Shown here: positions 42,101 to 49,601 of the stretch, in pieces
Layout of the letters: the number at the start of each line of letters is the position of its first letter
Numbering within the stretch: the first letter of the stretch is position 1
Assembly: GCA_018657845.1 (NCBI GenBank)
Contig: JABHWJ010000013.1
Location: 1-50,625 of the forward strand
Direction: 5' to 3'
DNA from: Candidatus Woesearchaeota archaeon
Lineage (GTDB): Archaea > Nanobdellota > Nanobdellia > Woesearchaeales > GW2011-AR9
Length of the DNA stretch: 50,625 nt
Notes under the pieces: generated by a model
What the model was told of the DNA's origin: nothing
The model's input: the letters and a program-made list of their open reading frames with translations, nothing else
The model's database searches: none
Program-made: the position numbers and the translations under genes

Positions 42101-44526
42101 AGTGTATCTGTGTGGGAGCTGAAGAGAAACAAGAAACTTATGCGGCGAGAACGGCATTAAGGGCGGATGGAAATAATGTCGAAGAGTGGTCTTATCGACA
42201 AGATCGGATTTTCCAAGAATCTAATGAACAACAAGGAACTTATTACCCAAAATGGAGATATTATGGGGGAAGAGATTTCCCAGCTAGTTTTGGTTTAAAC
42301 CATTTATTAGATTATACGCGTCCAGATAATGAGGAGATTGCAGAAGTCAATCCAAATACTCAACATATTGGGGCAGTGCAAAGTTTGTGCATTAGTGGAG
42401 TGTACAATAGGTTAAAATTATTAAGAGACACTTTAGATTATGTGGCACAGTGTATTACTGATGCGAAACATAATAGTATAAATGATGCAGGAATTTGTAA
42501 ACATTTAATGAGTCAATATGTTTGTGGTTTGGTATACAAGATAATTGCATATGCTGCTAAAGGATGTTTACCAATAACTTTTAGTGATGAAGAATCTAAG
42601 GGTAGTTTTGATAAATTAGGAAAAGGAATAGAACTTGGAATTGGTTCTCTTTATGAAACAGTAGATACTTCTTTTGAAGATTTGAAAAGTGAGTTTGGTA
42701 ATGCTAAATTAAATGAATTTGTATCTGGAGGAGTAGAAGGTTTTACTCGATCGGTGTGTATGGCAGCATTGGGTTATGATTGGGTTTTTGATATGGATTT
42801 CTTAATGGATGCAGCTTATGCAACTCCATTTAAGACAACTGCCTTAGTGATACCAGAAAGAGAATTAGTATCTTATGATCCAACTCAGAAATCAGCTATC
42901 TATAGTTATAGCTTGGGAGCGTCATTATTTCCGGGATGTGATATCCGAAGTTGGAATGTTAAATTGAAATGTGTGGGTCCAGAAGACATGGGCAAGCCAG
43001 GAGTAGATTGTACCCAACAAGGCTGTGACTGTGCGAAGATCTCAGGAGCTTCTCCATTCTCTTACGATCGGGAAAGGATAATGGAGGGTGGAACTGGATT
43101 TGATGTAAGTGCCGGAGGATATGCTAGTTTACCTGTACCTTCGCCACAAATTATTACTAGCCAATATAGATATGATCACGTTGTAGTAGAGTTGATGTTA
43201 GAGCAATATGCAGATCCATCGACTTGTTTTGATGAAGGATATTTCACTGGAAATGTAGGGAGATTCTATTTCCCAGTTGTAGAAGTTGGAAGTGAGCCAA
43301 GTGTGGATTGTAATGTTGATTTAGAGTCAGGTAGATTTATTTGTAGTGGGTTGTCTGAGTTTTTTAGTACCGGAGCAGGTTACTTTGAATGGCCATTTGT
43401 GGATTGTGCAAATCAGGAATCGGGAGGGTATGTTGCATGTAATAGTCCAAATGGAATTATAAAAGGAGATCCCTTAATTATAAGACCACACATAACTACT
43501 GATGGGACGCAAGATTTGTGTATGTATATGACTTTAAATGGAGGTCCACAATCAATCACGAAAGTAGGAAAGATTCCTAAATTAAATGTGGGGTCAATAA
43601 GTCCTACTTATTCTTTTAGTCCAAGTTTAGATAATAGTTGGTTTGTGGGAGGGTTAGGAGAGAATATTTTCTTGGACCAGGGAACAAGTAATCTTGGGTG
43701 TAATGATGCACTTGCAAAGGAGAAAACTGGTGATCCAATAAAGTCTAATGGGGTATTTTCTGTATCTTTTACAGGAGGAAGTATTGCTGGAACTTTTAAA
43801 GTGAAGGTGGGTGCGACTGTTGAAACTCCAGGTTATACAAAAAGTGAAGAACTCTTGATTAACCCTGCCAATAGTGGGCAAGATTTTAATGTTAATCAAA
43901 TAAATCAAATACCCTTTGTGGTAGGCGGATATAAAATTAAAAACATTTTGAAGAGTACTTTTGTAGGGCCGAATGGGAAGTGTACTTGGAAGACGCAATC
44001 AGCTAACACTCCTGGGATGCAAACAACTGGGACGAAGACATTAACATTAAGTATGGAATTAAGGTATCCTGGATTGGGAGGAAGTTGCGAATTAGGAGTT
44101 ACTACCAAAATACCAGGTTCACAATTTGGAGTTACAGGACATCAACAACCAATAGTAATTCAGGAATCTAAAATATCTTTGGTTAGCCAAGATGTCCAAG
44201 AAACTTATGATTACTTTTTGGCAGGATCATATGCAGATACTTTTACTCGAGCAATTAATATGGTCCAAGGCAATGAGGGAGGAGAGAAGGAAATCCATGC
44301 TTATTATTTGGCTGTTGCGGCGAGAGTTTTACAAGGGGCAAATCAAGCAGAGAATACAAATCCTAAAGCGTATAAAGATGAAGTTGTTGGTTTGATTACC
44401 CAGTTTGCTAATGAAAATTATGGTCCAGAGATTAAAGGAAGGAATGATTACAAGAAAATAGCTGCGTATATGAAGGAGATTGGGAACGCTTTTGGAGTAA
44501 GTGGGGATATTTTGTCTAAAATTTGA
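39106..44526 (+). CDS. giant surface protein with FN3, Ig-like and prion-like regions
   Basis: An 1806-aa protein. Signal peptide about 1-23. About 25-115 is a fibronectin type III domain (TGATVEWLTDEEADSAVDYG, SDYYFKVMSGD). About 120-400 are Ig-like beta domains with VDLTGVASVGSKVKLYLDG-type repeats, as in adhesins. About 570-630 is a low-complexity Gly/Ser/Tyr/Gln/Asn tract with repeated SQYSQYS and YGSxYG. A hydrophobic helix lies near 680-705. The rest is a long Cys-containing region and a helical C-terminus. The internal helix suggests a membrane-spanning topology with domains on both faces. It is probably an adhesin or scaffold for the peptidases of the operon. Confidence 0.7.
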   Translation: MNTKKLVTLFIIMLMVMLPVVSAVEISEVVVRDVTETGATVEWLTDEEADSAVDYGLDKENFSNEMNEEEVLEHSVALVGLDSGSDYYFKVMSGDAEDDNSGDFYSFKTLEGEVVEEEGFKLEIEVPEYLAEEEVDLTGVASVGSKVKLYLDGLLEGIVTVSEEGTFEFLEVDLTRNEWNTLLFLAKSGEEEISKEFKVFVDLKAPQISLIGEVPEFLLEAELAIKGKIGEEAQVVVLLNEQEVYNNKTSEFLVDLTLVEGENTLLISAEDLAGNKEFVERTILLDMSAPEVSFDFEKGMEYYQGNAETQIFGQTEAGAKLYLYYFKQTASGKDPDFSRAFGEATADENGSFVFDEVDLDHPPTFTLLEKLGPKQVPQELLEVEISSYEGADQQENWITYVYVIAEDKAGRVGYAEKTIQIHSCFSGELKFNVMPLTEFQLPRRLDPDLLDDGRQVVTMVLDLDYLGQGQPLTDANGNIISEGFEISDINFRKACTHGMIDDESTALACKILPETPQKKVPNANKDAWFVQYTLNSAEDFSEKEDDFWNDFKKRQVVFPIKAEISYRERLAPGQQGYNSNQYGGQQSPYSQYSQYSGSGSSLYGGSSYGSAYGSNYGNNVYGSQLYGPLKTQTVCLNPGYFVDIPIDSEDLIPDWLADDGVRILNNTIETIDTINEYLYDAMVIAGVTCGASFILRMAARWYRLFQQKWEPYLSEAEKLAAAVGVTTGEKGQCPLDQGGLFADDTIANWKKLQNSDHADKQTANFPENLDDLSLNLKLNCPKTASAWKIEDGIDQVFKYSCYRVFCKAAPARWTEDKTETKVQATILKGQSCGGTTGKGLPLQKLENCDKEFTYMSTSLGLKGIQQTGTENLRDCWKGPNGVIYFYFKQKNTNVDERNKGIYHLTPLDHITGSFGDIPADDLVVYQPKGSDNYIVGVDDTCNNLCKRTPGFEALKKGQGLTKACKLEKKDGSIEVNTGEFTAGYTKDCFINEKTKTLQQCICVGAEEKQETYAARTALRADGNNVEEWSYRQDRIFQESNEQQGTYYPKWRYYGGRDFPASFGLNHLLDYTRPDNEEIAEVNPNTQHIGAVQSLCISGVYNRLKLLRDTLDYVAQCITDAKHNSINDAGICKHLMSQYVCGLVYKIIAYAAKGCLPITFSDEESKGSFDKLGKGIELGIGSLYETVDTSFEDLKSEFGNAKLNEFVSGGVEGFTRSVCMAALGYDWVFDMDFLMDAAYATPFKTTALVIPERELVSYDPTQKSAIYSYSLGASLFPGCDIRSWNVKLKCVGPEDMGKPGVDCTQQGCDCAKISGASPFSYDRERIMEGGTGFDVSAGGYASLPVPSPQIITSQYRYDHVVVELMLEQYADPSTCFDEGYFTGNVGRFYFPVVEVGSEPSVDCNVDLESGRFICSGLSEFFSTGAGYFEWPFVDCANQESGGYVACNSPNGIIKGDPLIIRPHITTDGTQDLCMYMTLNGGPQSITKVGKIPKLNVGSISPTYSFSPSLDNSWFVGGLGENIFLDQGTSNLGCNDALAKEKTGDPIKSNGVFSVSFTGGSIAGTFKVKVGATVETPGYTKSEELLINPANSGQDFNVNQINQIPFVVGGYKIKNILKSTFVGPNGKCTWKTQSANTPGMQTTGTKTLTLSMELRYPGLGGSCELGVTTKIPGSQFGVTGHQQPIVIQESKISLVSQDVQETYDYFLAGSYADTFTRAINMVQGNEGGEKEIHAYYLAVAARVLQGANQAENTNPKAYKDEVVGLITQFANENYGPEIKGRNDYKKIAAYMKEIGNAFGVSGDILSKI

Positions 44527-44554
44527 TAATTTAATATTTGTTTAATTTAATAAA

Positions 44555-45082
44555 ATGAGAGAAAAAAGAGGGAAGGCGAGGACGATTGTATTGTTATTAC
44601 TATTTTTAATAGTGTTCTTGGTATTGATATATGGTGGTTATTTTTATAAATTAATGGAAAAAGAGAAAGTAGAATTGGACGAAGATTTAGGATTGGGAGA
44701 AGAACCAGATATTGGAGAGGTAACTGATTCTGAGGAGCCTGAAGTGGTGGAAGATGTTTCAGAAGAATCTGAAGAAACTTTAGTCGGATGTAATAAACAT
44801 CTTGAGGAATTAAATTGTGTTAAAGAGGGTTGTTTGTGGGAAAGTGATTTAATTTTATGTTATGATTACGGAGAGATTGAAGAAGAGTGTAGTTTTAGTG
44901 AGAGTGAAAATGATTGTTTGTTGTTTGGTTGTATTTGGAATGAAAAAGATCTTTCTTGTGAGGAATTTGAAGAGACGTCTGATGTTTTAGGTTGTTTTGA
45001 TTTTATTGATAAGCAGAATTGTGAGGCAGAGAATTGTTTTTGGGATGCAATAGAAGAACTGTGTGAGGAAAGAGAAATATGA
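44555..45082 (+). CDS. membrane protein with three CxW Cys repeats
   Basis: A 175-aa protein with one N-terminal helix (about 10-32), a very acidic linker (about 38-75) and three copies of a 25-30-residue repeat. Each has the form C-x8/9-C-x4-C-x-W-x6-C: CVKEGCLWESDLILC, CLLFGCIWNEKDLSC and CEAENCFWDAIEELC are the cores. The C..C.W spacing resembles PSI/plexin-like disulfide modules of extracellular proteins. Its last 4 nt overlap the start of the large peptidase gene, so the two are coupled, and it may tether or assist folding of that protein outside the cell. Confidence 0.65.
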   Translation: MREKRGKARTIVLLLLFLIVFLVLIYGGYFYKLMEKEKVELDEDLGLGEEPDIGEVTDSEEPEVVEDVSEESEETLVGCNKHLEELNCVKEGCLWESDLILCYDYGEIEEECSFSESENDCLLFGCIWNEKDLSCEEFEETSDVLGCFDFIDKQNCEAENCFWDAIEELCEEREI

Positions 45083-48000
45083 AGAAAGGATTTTTATTAA
45101 TGTTTTTTTTTGGGTTGTTTTTTTTAAGTGCAGGATTAGTTCAGGCAATAATTCCTTATTCAATTTTGGTTCAAGACTGTGATCCGTATATGCTTAGTGA
45201 GACTGGATGTGCTACTAATGATCTTACTGAAGACGTTTATTATTTTTATGATGAAGTGGAGAGGAGTTGGAAGTATCAATTAGACTCTGGACTTACTTTA
45301 GGGACTGGAGAATGGTTAGAATTAAATGAGATCTCTATAGATATACAAGATAATGTTTTTGATCCAGGGATTGAAAGTTGTGGACAACATGATTTTATTT
45401 ATCGTGAATATTGTTGGCTTAATAATTTTTTGATAGAAGCGCATGAAGATTCAATAGAATGGTTGTATGATTCTGAAGAAGCTTATGATCCAGTTTATTT
45501 AGATGGGTTAGATGTAATCTGTAAATGGCATCGACAAGAGGAAATAGATTCTGGACCTTGGTCGCCTGCCACTGGTCTCAACCGCCCATTTGAAGGGAAG
45601 ATTTTTTTTGTTCCTGAATTATTAGAAACAGAATATCCAGTGGAAAAAATATTATATCCTGGGGAGGATTTGGGAGTTGTTACTACTGCGTTTGCATGTG
45701 ATAATTCTCAAATGAAATTAAAACAAGAAGAAGAATTAAATTTTGAATTTTCTAGTTTGGGCCAATATTGTGATTATTCTTTTGAATGCGAAACGGGAGT
45801 TTGTGCAGATGGGGTTTGTTGTGATCAGAAATGTGATTGGGGGTGTTCATCTTGTGCTTCAGAAGGAAACGAAGGATCTTGTGTTCAAAAACCAGAAAAC
45901 ACAACTTGCGGAAATGGTAAAATTTGTACTCTAGAAGGAGAGTGTAAAAAAGAGTTGGGAGTGAAATGTAGTCTAGGAGAAGAGTGTTTAAGTGGTAATT
46001 GCAACAGCGGGGTTTGTTGTAACGTAGAATGTGAAGGTGGTTGTGAGTATTGCAATAAGCCTGGAAAGGTGGGGACTTGTATTTTTAGATATAGTGGTTA
46101 TCCTGGGTTAGATTATTGTCCAGCTGGAGAAGTTTGTGATGGTTATGGTGGATGTAAAGAAGGAAAAGTTGTGTGGTTGGCAAACGAACAAGATGTTCCT
46201 CCGGAAGAAGAGTTCACTGATGAAGTGATTATAGATGATCCCGAAAGTGTAAACTATTTGTGTAAGAATTGTTATGTTACTCCTTATCAAGAAACTGAGG
46301 CGGTTGGAAAGGCATCGGATGGTTTTTTATTGAATGGAGTTAGATTGTTACTCAATGACCCTAGTTCTCCTTATCTATCTGCTAGAAAAAATAATTATGG
46401 TACAATAGAATTAATCAGATCTTTAGAAGCAGCCTCTTGTTATATGAATCAGAATTTTGGGGGAGTAAAATTACAGATAAACGATTTGAGTAAAGAGAAA
46501 GGGGGAGAAATATCTGGACATGCTAGTCACGAGAGTGGGTTGGATGTAGATACTGGAATATTTACTTTTTCTAACGGGAATTTTGAAGGAGAATTAAGTA
46601 AGAAATGTTTATCTGAGATTGTTGTTGAAGTTAATTCTGAAGGAAAGGAAGTGAAGAAAGTTGGTTGTAAGGCGGGAAAGGTTTATGATTCTTTTAATAA
46701 TCCAGAAGCCTTAAGAGCCAATTGGGAATTTTTGAAAAAGTTAAATCAAATTTATGATGTACAATTTATTTTCTTGGATAAAGAATTGATAAATCCAATT
46801 AAAAAATATGCCACTTCTATTGGCGAAGGGCATCTTTGGGGGGAAGTAGGAGGTGTGCTTAAACATTGGCCCAATCACCATCATCATTATCACATCAGAT
46901 TAAAGTGTCCACTTGGAGATAAAAAGTGTAAGGGTGCAGGAGCGGTTAAGGAAACCCCCTGTGAAAGTGTTGATGAAGAAATAAATAATTGTGAAAGCAC
47001 TTTCAAAAAAGAAGGTTTTCAATGTATGTTTAAGGGAAGTGAAGGAGATGCAATTACTTCTGGATGTAAAGTTACAGAAGCATGTTATGGTGGAGAATGT
47101 TGTTCAGCAGGAGATTATTGTTGTCCAATCAGTGGAGAGAAAGGAAAATTAGTAGGGAAAGAATTAGATGAGACCGCAGTAATTGTAGAAAGTTTAGAGT
47201 GGAAAGAAACTAATGTTGAAGGGGCGGATTTGTATATTTATGAAACTCAATGTAAATCTAAATTAAATGAGTTGAATGATAGGGTTGAGGGGATTGTGTT
47301 ACCTAAAGGATTAGCTAAAGAGTCTACCTTAGGAGAGGTATGTGCAGATGCTTCATTTGAAACAATGATAATTGGAAGTCTTCCATATCCGACAAATCTT
47401 AAAAAATGGGAAGATGCAATAAAAGCAGAAGGCTTACCTGGAAAAACATGGATGGGGAAATTAGATTCTAATGGTCCAACTGATGAAAAGTTCATGGAAG
47501 ATGTTGGAAGAGATTCTTTGCTTTTTATTCCATGTACTACTGATTTAAGTCAACCCTTAGAAATATTTTATTTTTTGCATGGAAATAGGGGATTTGGTGG
47601 TCCAAAAGATTTGAATGATTTTAAAACTAGGGCGGCTCCTAAAATTAAGGAAATGGGTTTAGATGGAAGAAATATTATTTGGGTGATTCCGGAATTACCT
47701 TGGTCTTCAGGAGACGAATCTAAGCAAGCGCTAGCTAAAGGAACTGGAAGGGCAATTCCTAAGAGGCAAAAAAGTCTTTTGGCAAAGGGAAATTTGGAAG
47801 GAATAGACTTTGTTCAATTTCATCAAGATATCATGGTGATTATAGAAGAGCTTGAACCAAGTTTTGATGAAAGTTTAGTTACTTATATTTCTATGGCTGG
47901 TCACAGTGCAGGAGGAGCGGCCTTATGGTGGGCAGCAGAAAGTGGGGCTTTAGAAACTTTAGCAGTTAATAAAATAACTTTTTCTGATGCCGATTATTTT

Positions 48001-49017
48001 GGTGGAGCGAAAAAAGTATGGGCGAAGTATTTTGGTGGAGGAAAAGTTCCAGGGGGACTGGGAGCAGAAATTGGAGCAGAATTAAACTTGTTAGTTCAGG
48101 ATCCTAGCAACAGGGGTGCCCATAATCCTACAGCTTCGGCGTTGAGTTTTATTAAAAAATGGAAAGGAAATCTTCCAGATAATATTAATTATGTTCCTTT
48201 AAAGATGAAGCATAGGCCAATTGGGAAATATTCCTTATCTTGGGTTAGTGATAATCCTCCTATTGAGGCTGTAGATATTCCTTATGTCAATAGAGAAATA
48301 ATTGAAGATGGTTCTAAAAAAGAAGTAAAAGTTTATTTTTATTTTCATGGTAATACTAAATCTACCCAGAGTAAGAGTTTTGTAGAAAGTTATGTAGAAA
48401 ATTATGATCTGTTAGAAAATATGGCTGGGTTAGAAGAAAAGACTGGAGAGAAAGGAGTTTTGGTTGTGTTGAAAGGAGCTTCTCCTAACAGTGTGGGAAA
48501 TTCTGGACAGTGGATGAAAGGGACAAGAGGAGATGAATCTTGGTTTAGTTGTTTTTATGATGAAGCTTTAGTGAAGTTAGATGATTTGGGTTTAAAGCCT
48601 ACTTCAATGAGGTTGATGTCTCATAGTGCAGGGGGTAAGGCGATTAGGAATATTGTTAATTCTGGGTTTTTGGGCGAATCGGGATTGTTGCCTTTAGAAT
48701 CTGTATCTTATTATGATTCTTGTTATGGGGGTTGGTGTAGTGATGTTATGGATGAAATTGTGGATGAAGAAGCAGAGATTTTTGCTATCTGGTCTCCAGA
48801 AGGAGCTTCTCCCCAGAATAAGGTTTCAGCATTTAGTTTTTTGACTGGGATGAGTAAGGAAGAAGTGAAAGGAATGAAAAATGGAGATGTATATGAAGGA
48901 AAGGAAGGATTTGAAAATACTGTTTATGCTGTTAAGGTAGAAGAGTCTCATGGAGATGTAGTGAGGAAATGTTTTTACAACTATATTTCTGATGGGGAAT
49001 GTGAGGCGGCTAGTTAA
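45079..49017 (+). CDS. secreted M74 (MepA-type) peptidase fused to two serine-hydrolase domains
   Basis: A 1312-aa exported protein. Signal peptide about 1-23. About 25-225 is an unassigned N-terminal region, and about 228-360 a Cys-rich module (CDYSFECETGVCADGVCC type). About 395-625 is a MepA/M74 metallopeptidase domain with GHASHESGLDVD (zinc ligands H484 and D491) and H600-xx-H603-x-H605 in HHHHYHIRLKCP. About 800-1010 and 1090-1300 are two alpha/beta hydrolase-like domains, each with a nucleophile elbow, GHSAGG (S943) and SHSAGG (S1183). MepA cuts peptide cross-links of murein; the hydrolase domains could de-esterify or de-acetylate. All catalytic residues I can check are present. Confidence 0.8.
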   Translation: MKKGFLLMFFFGLFFLSAGLVQAIIPYSILVQDCDPYMLSETGCATNDLTEDVYYFYDEVERSWKYQLDSGLTLGTGEWLELNEISIDIQDNVFDPGIESCGQHDFIYREYCWLNNFLIEAHEDSIEWLYDSEEAYDPVYLDGLDVICKWHRQEEIDSGPWSPATGLNRPFEGKIFFVPELLETEYPVEKILYPGEDLGVVTTAFACDNSQMKLKQEEELNFEFSSLGQYCDYSFECETGVCADGVCCDQKCDWGCSSCASEGNEGSCVQKPENTTCGNGKICTLEGECKKELGVKCSLGEECLSGNCNSGVCCNVECEGGCEYCNKPGKVGTCIFRYSGYPGLDYCPAGEVCDGYGGCKEGKVVWLANEQDVPPEEEFTDEVIIDDPESVNYLCKNCYVTPYQETEAVGKASDGFLLNGVRLLLNDPSSPYLSARKNNYGTIELIRSLEAASCYMNQNFGGVKLQINDLSKEKGGEISGHASHESGLDVDTGIFTFSNGNFEGELSKKCLSEIVVEVNSEGKEVKKVGCKAGKVYDSFNNPEALRANWEFLKKLNQIYDVQFIFLDKELINPIKKYATSIGEGHLWGEVGGVLKHWPNHHHHYHIRLKCPLGDKKCKGAGAVKETPCESVDEEINNCESTFKKEGFQCMFKGSEGDAITSGCKVTEACYGGECCSAGDYCCPISGEKGKLVGKELDETAVIVESLEWKETNVEGADLYIYETQCKSKLNELNDRVEGIVLPKGLAKESTLGEVCADASFETMIIGSLPYPTNLKKWEDAIKAEGLPGKTWMGKLDSNGPTDEKFMEDVGRDSLLFIPCTTDLSQPLEIFYFLHGNRGFGGPKDLNDFKTRAAPKIKEMGLDGRNIIWVIPELPWSSGDESKQALAKGTGRAIPKRQKSLLAKGNLEGIDFVQFHQDIMVIIEELEPSFDESLVTYISMAGHSAGGAALWWAAESGALETLAVNKITFSDADYFGGAKKVWAKYFGGGKVPGGLGAEIGAELNLLVQDPSNRGAHNPTASALSFIKKWKGNLPDNINYVPLKMKHRPIGKYSLSWVSDNPPIEAVDIPYVNREIIEDGSKKEVKVYFYFHGNTKSTQSKSFVESYVENYDLLENMAGLEEKTGEKGVLVVLKGASPNSVGNSGQWMKGTRGDESWFSCFYDEALVKLDDLGLKPTSMRLMSHSAGGKAIRNIVNSGFLGESGLLPLESVSYYDSCYGGWCSDVMDEIVDEEAEIFAIWSPEGASPQNKVSAFSFLTGMSKEEVKGMKNGDVYEGKEGFENTVYAVKVEESHGDVVRKCFYNYISDGECEAAS

Positions 49018-49019
49018 AG

Positions 49020-49601
49020 ATGAGTTTTAATGTAAGAGGAGTTCCAAGGGTTGTTTTAGTTTTGTTAATTATTGGAGGGCTTGTTTTTTTAAGTGCTTTA
49101 ATCTTAGGAGTTACGAATTTGAGTGGGGCTTCTGGAGGAGAAGGAGATGCACTTCTTTATCAGAATGGTCCGTTCGGTGAAGGATTAGTGTTGAAGAATT
49201 TTCAATGGTGTGATTATGTAGATATTTATTATAGATGTATTAATCCAAGGAGTACTTTTGATGTTCCAGGGAGTGTATCTTTTACTTTAACTGTGGAAAG
49301 TGATGTAGTGAGTGGAGGGGTACAGTTGGTAGAAAATTATGCAATTAAGGATAAAGAAGGAAATTATCATTTAGTGATGGATGAAGCGAATGCTATTTAT
49401 TTTGAAGGGATTAGTTCTGAAGATAAGGATAAAGTTTTTTTTAAGAATTCATTTAGGTTAGAAGAAGATCTTAGCCCGGGAGATTATATTTTGGAGTTAG
49501 AAGTAGAGAATCTTTTGTTTGGGGGAAAGTTGACGTTGGAAGAAGAAATTAGTGTTGAGGAAATTTTACCAGAAGATCCGGCAGGGGTGGAGTACCAATG
49601 A
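49020..49601 (+). CDS. membrane-anchored beta-domain protein
   Basis: A 193-aa protein with one N-terminal helix (about 9-32) and an exported beta-sandwich domain (about 45-180). The strand pattern is VSFTLTVESDVVSGG, NYAIKDKEGNYHLVM, and later SPGDYILELEVENLL, similar to CARDB-like adhesion modules. It has two cysteines (CDYVDIYYRC) that probably form a disulfide. It starts 2 nt after the large peptidase gene and overlaps the next peptidase by 4 nt. It is likely an accessory of the peptidases. Confidence 0.6.
   Translation: MSFNVRGVPRVVLVLLIIGGLVFLSALILGVTNLSGASGGEGDALLYQNGPFGEGLVLKNFQWCDYVDIYYRCINPRSTFDVPGSVSFTLTVESDVVSGGVQLVENYAIKDKEGNYHLVMDEANAIYFEGISSEDKDKVFFKNSFRLEEDLSPGDYILELEVENLLFGGKLTLEEEISVEEILPEDPAGVEYQ

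Noticed and set aside
46878-46889. Four consecutive His codons as a vector-derived His tag
   Set aside because: They lie inside the M74 domain at the conserved HxxHxH position and belong to the active site.
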